From positions 1-12,411 of the forward strand of contig JADGGV010000062.1 of the NCBI GenBank assembly GCA_019689775.1: 12,411 bases of DNA. Reading direction: 5' to 3'. The notes beneath the pieces are model-generated. The model was not told the origin of the DNA and did not search any database. It worked only from the letters and a program-made list of their open reading frames with translations. This DNA comes from Gemmatimonadota bacterium. Lineage in GTDB: Bacteria > Gemmatimonadota > Gemmatimonadetes > Longimicrobiales > RSA9. Of this stretch, positions 1-6,900 are shown one piece after another (position 1 is the stretch's first letter; the number at the start of each line of letters is the position of its first letter). The position numbers and the translations under genes were made by a program.

Positions 1-510
1 CCCCGCCAGCACGCTGTCCGCCGCCGCCTCCCGGTGGAACAGCTCCCCCAACCGCGAGAGCAGCGCCTGCGCGCTGTCCGGCGTCGCCCCCGGCCGCAGC
101 ACCAGGATCGGGATCCCCACCTTCCGCAGCTCCGCCAGCACCGCGTCCGGCCCCACGTTCCCGTCCGTCAGGAACAGCGTCGGCCGCGCCGACGTGATCC
201 CCTCCGCGCTCAGCGCCCGGTGGTACCCCACCGACGGCAGCGACTTGATCTCCGGCGGGTAGATCGACGTGAGATCCCGCGCCACCAGGTGCCCCTGCGC
301 GCCGATCGCGTACACGAACTCGTTGATCTGCTTCGAGACGCTTACCACGCGGCTCACGTCGTACGACGCCGGCGCCGCCTTCTGCGCGCCGGCGTCGGCG
401 CCGTCCGTGGCGGCGGCGGCTTGCCCGCGGTCGCCGCCGCACGCCGCGAACCCGACGGTCCAGGCCATGGCGACGACGCGCGCGAGCGCGGATCGGTCGA
501 AGCGATGCAC
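1..510 (-). CDS. Hemin-type ABC transporter substrate-binding lipoprotein (HmuT-like), 3' end cut by window edge
   Basis: The first 170 residues of a periplasmic binding protein of the heme/corrinoid class; such proteins deliver ligand to an inner-membrane ABC importer. The GTG start at 510 is chosen because GGGGGA lies 6 nt upstream and because it gives a proper lipoprotein signal: basic N-terminus, hydrophobic core at about residues 12-22, and lipobox FAAC with Cys24. After a low-complexity Ala-rich linker (30-48) comes the family's N-lobe: SRVVSVSKQINEFVYAIGA (about 53-71), HLVARDLTSIYPPE (74-87), LPSVGYHRALSAEG (91-104) and ARPTLFLTDG (108-117). The LPxVGYxRxLSAEG stretch is characteristic of HmuT/ShuT/PhuT proteins, so hemin is the likeliest ligand. 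The ligating tyrosine in this family lies in this segment (Y84 or Y96), but which one cannot be settled here. The C-lobe is outside the window, as any permease and ATPase genes would be. Another chelate ligand such as cobalamin is less likely. Confidence 0.87.
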   Translation of the reverse strand, partial: MHRFDRSALARVVAMAWTVGFAACGGDRGQAAAATDGADAGAQKAAPASYDVSRVVSVSKQINEFVYAIGAQGHLVARDLTSIYPPEIKSLPSVGYHRALSAEGITSARPTLFLTDGNVGPDAVLAELRKVGIPILVLRPGATPDSAQALLSRLGELFHREAAADSVLAG

Positions 511-514
511 GGAT

Positions 515-522
515 CTTCCCCC
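515..522 (-). promoter_or_regulatory. Ribosome binding site deciding the GTG start of the HmuT-like gene
   Basis: On the minus strand GGGGGAAG ends 4 nt before the GTG at 510, with the GGGGGA core about 6 nt away. The next in-frame start (ATG at 468-466) would cut into the signal peptide and has no comparable site. A TAGATT box at 595-590 could be a -10 element, but no convincing -35 was found upstream of it. Confidence 0.6.
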
Positions 523-614
523 GGAACGTGGTTCACGGATGGAGGCGCCGGCCGGAGGCGCGAGGCCGACTCTCGAGGCTGTGGCGCGGAATCTACACGC
601 CCCGCCGCCCGACG

Positions 615-1217
615 CTACCTCCCGGGCCGCTCCGTCGGGCTACGCCCTCCCGGGCCCGGCAACGCCGGCCACTCCCCACCCCGCGCCTCCGCCTCCAGCA
701 GCGCCTCCAGCGAACCGTAGCGGTAGATCGTCGGCGCCCCATTCTGGAACAGCCCACCCGTGTCCGCCGTCGGCCCGTACGTCGAGTACAGCTCGTGCCC
801 CAGCATCCGCAGATACGCCGTCAGTTGCCCGCGATGGTGCGCCGAATGCGCAATCCGTCGCGTCAACACCCACGCCCGCGAGCGCACCACGTCGAAGAAC
901 CGCGTCTCCTCCTCGAACCACGCCTCCGGCTGCACCTTCAGCCGCTCCAGTCGCCGCGTGGACACCGCCGCATAGTGCCGCAGGAACTCCAGCCGCGTCT
1001 CCTCCGCCGGCAGCACCGGCGCCTCCACCTCGATCCCCAGCATCGTCCGCATCCACGTGTCCTCGCTCACGCACTGGTGCACCATGTGCTCGTGCGGCGT
1101 CCGCGCCCGCGGCTCCGGCCGAAACTCCAGCTCCTCGTCCGCGAACTGCGACCACACCGACAGCGTCTTCAGCCGCTCCGTGTCGTACGTCTCCAGCAGG
1201 AAGTCGTAGCGATGCAT
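615..1217 (-). CDS. DinB-family putative metal-dependent protein
   Basis: A 200-residue protein of the DinB/YfiT four-helix-bundle superfamily. Members bind a divalent metal through three histidines; some are thiol (bacillithiol or mycothiol) S-transferases, but most have no known reaction. The expected triad is visible: H47 in PHEHMVHQCVSEDTW (helix 2), and H124 plus H128 in the HxxxH of RIAHSAHHRGQLTAYLRMLG (about 121-140). The tail after STYGPTADTGG (145-155) is glycine/proline-rich and, from memory, is shared by a subfamily with this length. The ATG at 1217 has an excellent GGAGGAGG site about 4 nt upstream; longer upstream reading was rejected. It is divergent from the MarR gene (166-bp gap) and 104 nt ahead of the HmuT-like gene on the same strand, too far for tight coupling. 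Being divergent from a MarR gene, it could be one of that regulator's targets, which is inference. The substrate is unknown. Confidence 0.9.
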   Translation of the reverse strand: MHRYDFLLETYDTERLKTLSVWSQFADEELEFRPEPRARTPHEHMVHQCVSEDTWMRTMLGIEVEAPVLPAEETRLEFLRHYAAVSTRRLERLKVQPEAWFEEETRFFDVVRSRAWVLTRRIAHSAHHRGQLTAYLRMLGHELYSTYGPTADTGGLFQNGAPTIYRYGSLEALLEAEARGGEWPALPGPGGRSPTERPGR

Positions 1218-1348
1218 GCGTCCTCCTCCGCCGGTTCCGGGTCCATGGTCCAGGCGACGACGCCCACCCGCGCATGCCGACGCGCCGCTCCGCCCACCGC
1301 CAACGATAGCGAAATCTCCGCGTCGCGCGCTCCCCGTCCCCATCCCCC

Positions 1349-1377
1349 TTGACACGATCCCCACAACGCTTGAATGT
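1349..1377 (+). promoter_or_regulatory. Candidate promoter of the MarR gene, probably giving a leaderless mRNA
   Basis: A perfect TTGACA (1349-1354) is followed after 16-18 bp by an A/T-rich island in otherwise GC-rich DNA (TTGAATGTT, 1370-1378) that must contain the -10 element. The best hexamers (GAATGT at 1372-1377 or AATGTT at 1373-1378) are poor matches to TATAAT. Initiation 6-8 nt downstream would fall at or next to the ATG at 1384. No Shine-Dalgarno sequence exists at normal spacing; only AGG touches the start codon. The -35 call is strong and the -10 call weak. Confidence 0.5.
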
Positions 1378-1389
1378 TCAGGTATGAAC
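1371..1389 (+). promoter_or_regulatory. Overlapping inverted repeats at the MarR start codon (operator candidate)
   Basis: Three alternating half-sites are visible: TGAA (1371-1374), TTCA (1377-1380) and TGAAC (1385-1389). The pair GTTCA-GGTA-TGAAC (1376-1389) is a perfect 5-bp inverted repeat, and TGAA-TG-TTCA (1371-1380) a perfect 4-bp one. They cover the expected -10 region, transcription start and start codon, exactly where a MarR dimer would block its own promoter. MarR proteins commonly bind short palindromes of this size and autorepress; binding here is inference. Confidence 0.45.
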
Positions 1390-1845
1390 GATTTCGTGGG
1401 CACCGAGCGGGACCCCTCCCGCGATGCGGCGCCATCCGAGGTCGGCGCGACGCTGTTCGCCTTCCTCGAGGCCGCGAACCACCTCCGCACCCGCATCACG
1501 GAGGTGCTCTGCCGCGTCGGGCTCTCCTATCCGAAGTACGAGGTCCTGCGCCAGCTCCGCGAGGCGAAGGAGCCCCTCAGCCTCGGCGCGCTCGCGGAGT
1601 GTCAGCAGTGCGCCCGCTCGAACATCACCCAGCTCGTCGACCGCCTCGAGGCCGACGGGCTGGTGCGCCGCGTCCAGGATCCCTCGGATCGGCGCGCCGT
1701 GCGCGCGGAACTCACGCCCGCCGGGGCGACTTTGGCGGAGCAGGGCGCGATCCAGATCGCGGCGGTCCGCGAGGAGTTCGAGGCCGCCTTCACCCCCGCC
1801 GAGCGCAAGCAGCTGGGTGCGCTCCTCGACCGGATCCGGTTCTGA
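1384..1845 (+). CDS. MarR-family transcriptional regulator
   Basis: A 153-residue winged-helix regulator of normal MarR length. The DNA-binding core runs from about residue 48 to 113: YPKYEVLRQLREAKEPLSLG (49-68), helix-turn-helix with recognition helix CARSNITQLVDRLEADGLV (76-94), and the wing RVQDPSDRRAVRAELT (96-111) with the hallmark DxxDRR. Flanking helices 20-45 and 113-150 form the dimer and ligand-pocket region. Cys43, Cys73 and Cys76 are present, the last two as CxxC at the start of the recognition helix, so redox sensing is possible but unproven. The ATG at 1384 lies next to the promoter with no Shine-Dalgarno site, suggesting a leaderless message; in-frame upstream sequence lacks regulator-like content and overlaps the divergent DinB start. 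It is upstream of and co-oriented with an outer-membrane protein gene and an RND efflux operon, the classic target type for this family, and divergent from dinB. Confidence 0.92.
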   Translation: MNDFVGTERDPSRDAAPSEVGATLFAFLEAANHLRTRITEVLCRVGLSYPKYEVLRQLREAKEPLSLGALAECQQCARSNITQLVDRLEADGLVRRVQDPSDRRAVRAELTPAGATLAEQGAIQIAAVREEFEAAFTPAERKQLGALLDRIRF

Positions 1846-1854
1846 TTTTTTTTT
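1829..1854 (+). terminator. Candidate intrinsic terminator of the MarR gene
   Basis: The perfect palindrome ACCGGATCCGGT (1829-1840) can fold as a short stem with a GATC loop. It overlaps the last codons and is followed 5 nt later by nine consecutive T residues (1846-1854), exceptional in DNA this GC-rich. The stem is short and separated from the T-run, so termination may be partial. Confidence 0.45.
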
Positions 1855-1892
1855 GCGCAAGTGGCTAAGGCATGAACTATCGAGGGCTTAAC

Positions 1893-1900
1893 TGTATAGG
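1893..1900 (+). promoter_or_regulatory. Weak candidate -10 box for the beta-barrel protein gene
   Basis: TGTATAGG lies in a locally A/T-rich patch after the MarR T-run. TATAGG (1895-1900) resembles a -10 element, but only weak -35 matches (TGAACT at 1873-1878) lie at usable spacing. Initiation near 1907 would place the three leader hairpins at the very 5' end of the mRNA. Confidence 0.25.
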
Positions 1901-1913
1901 CGTGAAGAGGTTA

Positions 1914-1981
1914 CGCCGCGCGAACCGCGGCGCAACGGCGCGTGGCCGCTCCACGCAAAACGGCGCCGCACGGGGCGGCGC
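1914..1981 (+). promoter_or_regulatory. Three tandem stem-loops in the 5' leader of the beta-barrel protein gene
   Basis: Three consecutive perfect stems occur in 68 nt: CGCCGCG/CGCGGCG (1914-1920 with 1926-1932, loop CGAAC), GCGTGG/CCACGC (1940-1945 with 1951-1956, loop CCGCT), and GCGCCG/CGGCGC (1963-1968 with 1976-1981, 7-nt loop). The Shine-Dalgarno GAAGGAG and the ATG at 2010 follow in unstructured sequence. Structured leaders are known to stabilise messages of abundant outer-membrane proteins such as E. coli ompA; that role here is inference. Confidence 0.45.
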
Positions 1982-2009
1982 TGCATCGAGGGACGGGAAG
2001 GAGACAACC

Positions 2010-2633
2010 ATGTCGTGGCATGTGCGTGTTTTCGGCGCGTTGGCACTGGGTCTGGCGCTGGCGCAGTCGGCCAGCGCCCAGGAGAAGGGGGTCACGCTCT
2101 CGGTGCGGGGTGGTGGGTTCAACTCGCTGACGGACCTGGACGACGCCGGCACGGCCGACTTCAAGAAGGTCGGCTACAACCTCGGCGGCTCGGTAGGGGT
2201 CGATCTGCACCGGTACGTGGGGCTGCGCGGCGACTTCACGTTCGGGCGCAACGAGCTGCGGGAGGACGAGGTCGAGACCGGGTCGAAGCTGAACCGGTTC
2301 TTCTACGACGCCGCGGTCCAGCTCCAGTACCCGACGGCGAGCGGCTGGCGGCCGTACCTGTTCGTGGGCGCGGGCGCGGTGACGCTGCATCCGGTCGGGA
2401 CCTCGGATGCCGACGAGACGAAGTTCGCGGGGACGGGCGGCCTGGGCGTGAGCTGGACGATCCCGGGCAGCGGTGTCGGCGTCTTCGTCGAGGGGAAGAG
2501 CTGGCTCTACAAGCTCGCGGGGCTCGGCGGTGACCTGGCGGGCTTCGACAAGACGCAGTTCGACGTGGCGTGGAGCGCGGGGCTGTCGTACCGCCTCCCG
2601 TTCGCGTCGGCGTCGGCGCAGGCGAGCCGGTGA
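2010..2633 (+). CDS. Outer-membrane beta-barrel protein (OmpA-like small barrel)
   Basis: A 207-residue secreted protein. Residues 1-23 form a Sec signal peptide (SWHVR, hydrophobic GALALGLALA, cleavage at SASA|Q). The mature part alternates polar and hydrophobic residues in about eight amphipathic strands, for example VTLSVRGGGF (28-37), NLGGSVGVDL, YVGLRGDFTFG, FFYDAAVQLQY, PYLFVGAGAVTL, GTGGLGVSW, VGVFVEGKSW and QFDVAWSAGLSYRLPF. This fits the PF13505-type outer-membrane beta-barrel fold; no porin-size domain or OmpA peptidoglycan-binding domain is present. The C-terminus ends in about ten small or polar residues (ASASAQASR) after the last strand instead of a terminal aromatic. The ATG at 2010 is chosen over an in-frame ATG at 1872 because GAAGGAG precedes it and the signal peptide begins there. 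It sits 189 bp ahead of the efflux operon, from which it is separated by strong hairpins. Function is unknown beyond structure; it might serve envelope integrity. Confidence 0.85.
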   Translation: MSWHVRVFGALALGLALAQSASAQEKGVTLSVRGGGFNSLTDLDDAGTADFKKVGYNLGGSVGVDLHRYVGLRGDFTFGRNELREDEVETGSKLNRFFYDAAVQLQYPTASGWRPYLFVGAGAVTLHPVGTSDADETKFAGTGGLGVSWTIPGSGVGVFVEGKSWLYKLAGLGGDLAGFDKTQFDVAWSAGLSYRLPFASASAQASR

Positions 2634-2640
2634 CCCTTGC

Positions 2641-2677
2641 GGCGGGCGGATGGCGGAGCGTCGGCCGTCCGCCCGCC
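2641..2677 (+). terminator. Long GC hairpin after the beta-barrel gene (terminator-like, no T-tract)
   Basis: A ten-base-pair perfect stem (2641-2650 with 2668-2677, core GCGGGCGGA/TCCGCCCGC) extends through one G-U pair and three more pairs (2651-2654 with 2664-2667) to a 9-nt loop. It begins 8 nt after the TGA at 2631-2633. The following sequence is C-rich with no T-run, so it may mark an mRNA 3' end or block exonucleases more than act as a classic intrinsic terminator. Confidence 0.45.
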
Positions 2678-2692
2678 CCCCGCTCCACAGCC

Positions 2693-2718
2693 GACCCGGG
2701 CGCCGGTCGGCCCGGGTC
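2693..2718 (+). promoter_or_regulatory. Second perfect hairpin in the leader of the efflux operon
   Basis: GACCCGGGC (2693-2701) and GCCCGGGTC (2710-2718) form a perfect 9-bp stem with an 8-nt loop. It lies about 105 nt upstream of the membrane-fusion protein start, so it is in the operon's leader if transcription begins upstream. It could instead be a protein-binding palindrome. No clear -35/-10 pair was found between 2634 and 2822. Confidence 0.35.
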
Positions 2719-2822
2719 CGGGTCCAGCCTCCCGTACGACGCGGCCGACGCTGACGCGGTACGGACCGGGAGCGAACGGAGAATCCCCCCACCTTCGGAA
2801 GGACACCCGGGAGGTCGCACAG

Positions 2823-3947
2823 ATGAGTGGTGAGAGGAGGACTCGGCGCGGCGGGAGCGCATCCGTCGTGCTGCTTGGGACGATATTGCTGATCGGAGCG
2901 GTGCTGGCCGCCTGGAAGGCCTCGAGCCTGCGGGCGGCCGAGGCCGCGGCGGCCATGCAGCCGGAGCCGATGGAGTCGGTGACGTCCGCGGTCGCCCGGT
3001 CGCGGCCGTACCGCCAGACGACGACGTCGATCGGGACGGTGCTCGCGCTGCGCTCGATCACGCTGCGCAACGAGGTGCCGGGCACGGTCCGGCGTGTCGC
3101 GCTCGCGCCGGGACGGATCGTCGAGCCGGGCGCGCTGCTCGTCGCGCTCGACGTGTCCGTCGAGGAGGCGGAGCTGAAGGCCGAGGAGGCGCAGGCCGCG
3201 CTCGCGCAGACGACGCTTCAGCGCCTCCAGCGGCTGCGGGAGCACGATGCGACGTCGCAGGAAGAGGTGGACCAGGCGCGGGCGGAGCGCGACGTCGCGC
3301 TGGCGCAGGTGGCGCGTACCCGGGCGATCATCGCCCGGAAGACGATCCGCGCGCCGTTCCGGGCGCGTGTCGGCCTCGCGGACGTGCACGAGGGCCAGTA
3401 CCTGAACGAGGGCACGCCGCTCACGACGCTCCAGGGCGTGTCGGACGCGGTTCACGTCGACTTCGCGGTATCGCAGCAGGTCGCCGAGGGGCTGCGCGTG
3501 GGCGAGGGCGTGCAGGTGTTCGCCGACGACTCGACGCCGATCCCGGCGAAGATCATCGCGATCGATGCGCGGGTCGACCCCACGACCCGCAACGCGATGG
3601 TGCGCGCGAGCATCGAGGCGGGCGCGACCGCGCCGCCGCCGGGCGCCTCGGTGCGCGTGGTGGTCCCGGTCGGCCCGGCGACGCCGGCGGTCGTCGTGCC
3701 GGCGAGCGCGCTGCGCAAGGGCCCGGCCGGGGACCACGTGTTCGTGCTCGCGCCGGACAAGGGCGGCAAGCTGCGCGCGCACGTCCGGCCGGTGCAGAGC
3801 GGTCCTCTGGTCGGCGACGACGTCGTGATCCTCGGTGGCCTCTCGGCGGGCGAGGTGGTGGCGGCGGACGGCTCATTCAAGCTGCGTGATTCGGCGCTCG
3901 TCGCCGTCGCGAGCACCCCGGCGGCGGGTGGGAAGGAGGCCCGGTGA
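2823..3947 (+). CDS. RND efflux periplasmic adaptor (membrane-fusion protein, HlyD/AcrA family)
   Basis: A 374-residue adaptor that bridges the inner-membrane pump and outer-membrane channel in the periplasm. Residues 13-31 (ASVVLLGTILLIGAVLAAW) form an uncleaved N-terminal membrane anchor after a basic stretch; there is no lipobox. Then come the first lipoyl half (LRNEVPGTVRRVALAPGRIV, 81-100, through GALLVALD at 103-110), an alpha-helical hairpin of heptad-like Ala/Leu/Glu/Arg sequence (111-172), the second lipoyl half (KTIRAPFRARVGL, 173-185), a beta-barrel domain (about 208-285) and the membrane-proximal domain (287-362, including VVVPASALRKG). GGGAGG lies 8 nt before the ATG at 2823. The gene ends inside the start of the RND gene: the GTG at 3944 overlaps its TGA, indicating translational coupling. 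The short hairpin fits pumps of the MexA/MdtA group. Substrates cannot be told from sequence. Confidence 0.95.
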   Translation: MSGERRTRRGGSASVVLLGTILLIGAVLAAWKASSLRAAEAAAAMQPEPMESVTSAVARSRPYRQTTTSIGTVLALRSITLRNEVPGTVRRVALAPGRIVEPGALLVALDVSVEEAELKAEEAQAALAQTTLQRLQRLREHDATSQEEVDQARAERDVALAQVARTRAIIARKTIRAPFRARVGLADVHEGQYLNEGTPLTTLQGVSDAVHVDFAVSQQVAEGLRVGEGVQVFADDSTPIPAKIIAIDARVDPTTRNAMVRASIEAGATAPPPGASVRVVVPVGPATPAVVVPASALRKGPAGDHVFVLAPDKGGKLRAHVRPVQSGPLVGDDVVILGGLSAGEVVAADGSFKLRDSALVAVASTPAAGGKEAR

Positions 3948-6900
3948 GCGCGCGCGGCGAAGGACCCCAGGGACGGGACGCGGCGCGGCGCTCGTTCACG
4001 GACATCTTCATCAAGCACCCGGTGCTCGCGGCGGTCGTCAACCTCGTGATCCTGCTGGTCGGCTGGCGGACGCTGACGAGCCTGCCGGTGCAGCAGTATC
4101 CGAAGGTCGAGAGCTCGTCGATCGTGATCACGACGCTCTACTACGGCGCGAGCGCGGAGACCGTCCGCGGCTTCCTGACCACGCCGATCGAGCGCGCCGT
4201 GTCCGCGATCGCCGGCGTGGACTACGTCGAGTCGACCAGCCGCGCGGGCGTCAGCACGGTGACTGTCCACCTGAAGCTGAACCAGAACACCACGGCGGCG
4301 CTGGCGGAGGTGACCGCGCGGCTTCAGCAGGTCCGCGCGGAGCTGCCGGCCGAGGCCGAGCCGCCCACGGTCGAGGTGCAGCGGGCCGACCGGCCGTACG
4401 CCTCGTTCTACGTGAGCTTCACCTCGAGCGAGCGGGACGTGCCGGCCCTCACGGACTGGCTTGCCCGCACGCTCCAGCCGCAGCTCGCGACGCTCCCCGG
4501 CGTGCGGCGCGTGAGCATCGAGGGCGGCCGCCAGATCGCGATGCGCGTGTGGATCGATCCCGCAAAGCTCGCGGCGCTCAACCTGGCGCCGGGCGACGTG
4601 CACGCGGCGCTGCGCCGCAACAACTACCTCGCCGCGGTCGGCCAGACGAAGGGCAACCTGGTGCAGGTCAACCTGCTGACGAACACGGACCTGCGCTCGG
4701 TCGAGGAGTTCAGGAACCTGATCGTCGCGGACCGCGGCGGTGCGATCGTGCGGCTCCGCGACGTCGCGCGCGTCGAGCTCGGCGCCGAGGAGGCCGACTT
4801 CGTCGCCAAGTTCAACGACAAGGAGGCGGTCTACCTCGGCATCTGGCCGCAGATCGGCGTCAACGAGATCGACGTCGCGCACCGGCTGCGCGCGGAGATG
4901 GAGCGCCTCCGGCCGACGCTGCCGAAGGACGTCGACATGCGTCTCGCGTACGACGCGACGACGTTCATGGAGGACGCCCTGAAGGAGATCACGAAGACGC
5001 TCGTCGAGACGATCCTGATCGTCGGCCTCGTCGTGTTCCTCTTCATGGGCTCGGTGCGTACCGCCGTGGTGCCGCTCGTCGCGATGCCCGTGTCGCTCGT
5101 CGGCGCGGGGATCGTCATGTACGCGTTCGGCTTCAGCCTCAACCTGCTGACCATCCTGGCGATCGTGCTGGCGGTCGGGCTGGTCGTCGACGATGCGATC
5201 GTCGTCGTCGAGAACGTCGAACGGCACGTGCGCGAAGGCAGATCGCGGATCCAGGCGGCGCTGATCGGCGCCCGCGAGCTGGTCGGGCCGATCATCGCGA
5301 TGACGATCACGCTGGCCGCGGTCTACACGCCGATCGGCTTCCAGGGCGGACTGACCGGCTCGCTCTTCCTCGAGTTCGCGATCACGCTCGCCGCCGCGGT
5401 CGTCGTCTCCGGCTTCGTCGCGGTCACGCTGTCGCCCGTCATGAGCTCGCGCTTCGTGCACGAGCACGGGCGCGAGGGCCGGCTGACGGCGCTGGTCAAC
5501 CGCGGCTTCGACGTGCTGCGGCGCACGTACTCCCGGCTGCTCGACGGTGCGCTCGAGATGCGCTGGGCGATCGTGGCCGCGGCGGTGCTGGTGATGGCGG
5601 CGGCGTGGCCGCTGTACACGTTCTCGCGCAAGGAGCTGGCTCCCGTCGAGGACCAGAGCCATATCGCGATGTTCATGCAGACGCCGCCCGACGCCTCGCT
5701 CACCGCCGCGAACCGGGCATCGCTCGACGTGGTCAAGGCCATCCGCGCCTTCCCCGAGGCGAAGTTCATGTGGTCGCTGACCGGGACGTGGGGCGGCTTC
5801 GGCGGCATGGTCGCGAAGGACTGGAAGGAGCGCACGCGCTCGACGCAGCAGATGTACGGCGACGTCTACGCCGCCGTCTCGCGGGTGCCGGGCCTGCGCG
5901 TCTTCCCGCGGCTCGACCCGCCGCTGCCCACGCCCGGGCAGTACGACGTCGAGCTGGTGCTGGAGAGCGATGCGCCGCCCGAGCAGATGCTGGAGACGGT
6001 CGGGAAGGTGGTCGCCGCCGGCTGGCAGAGCGGGAAGTTCCTGTACGTCGACACCGATCTCAAGGTCGATCTGCCGGAGGCGCACGTCGTGATCGACCGC
6101 GACCGCGTCGCGGACCTGGGCCTCGACCTGGCCAGCGTCGGCCAGGAGCTCGGCACCCTCCTCGGCGGCGCCTACGTGAACCGGTTCAACTACTTCGACC
6201 GCAGCTACAAGGTCATCCCGCAGATCGGGGAGGCGGACCGGGCGACGCTCGCGCCGTTGCTCGACCTCAAGATCAAGACGCCGGGCGGCCAGCTCGTGCC
6301 GGTGTCGACGTTCACGCACATCGAGACGAGCACCGCCCCGCGGGTGCTGAACCGCTTCCAGCAGCGCAACGCCGTGCGCGTCTTCGGCGGCGTCCGCCCG
6401 GGCGTCACGAAGGAGGAGGGGCTGCGCGTGCTCGAGACCGCCGCGGCCAGCGTCGCCGGGCCGCGGGTGCTCATGGACTACGCCGGGGAGTCGCGCCAGA
6501 TCCGCCGCGAGGGCAAGGCGCTGACCGTCACCCTGCTGTTCGCGGTCGTGCTGATCTATCTCGTGCTCGCGGCGCAGTTCCAGAGCTTCCGCGACCCGTT
6601 GATCGTGCTGCTCGGCTCCGTGCCGCTCGCCATATCGGGGGCGCTCGTCTTCAGCTTCCTCGGCGTCACCACGATCAACATCTACTCGCAGGTCGGGCTG
6701 ATCACGCTCGTCGGCCTGATCGCGAAGAACGGCATCCTGATCGTGCAGTTCGCGAACGCGCTCCAGGCGCAGGGCGTGGCCAAGATCGCCGCGTTGCGCG
6801 AAGCGGCGCTGACCCGGCTGCGCCCGGTGCTGATGACCTCGGCCGCGACCGTCTTCGGCCACCTGCCGCTCGTGTTCGTCACCGGCCCCGGCTCCGAGGC

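Noticed and set aside
541..561. Direct repeat GGAGGCGC, two copies 13 bp apart, upstream of the HmuT-like gene
   Set aside because: Short GC-only repeat in GC-rich DNA, with no spacing or symmetry suggesting a function.
34..1352. Several plus-strand open frames over the HmuT-like and DinB genes
   Set aside because: Arg/Pro/Ala-rich shadows. The minus-strand frames have recognisable families, signal peptide and ribosome sites.
1216..1383. Upstream in-frame start for the MarR gene
   Set aside because: The extra residues are Pro/Arg-rich, overlap the divergent DinB start and precede the promoter.
1872..2009. Upstream ATG extending the beta-barrel protein by 46 residues
   Set aside because: It would bury the signal peptide inside the protein, and the extension is basic low-complexity sequence from the hairpin region. 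The ATG at 2010 has its own Shine-Dalgarno site.
1911..3782. 623-codon minus-strand frame
   Set aside because: Antisense to the beta-barrel and adaptor genes; composition is Arg-rich and no family is recognisable.
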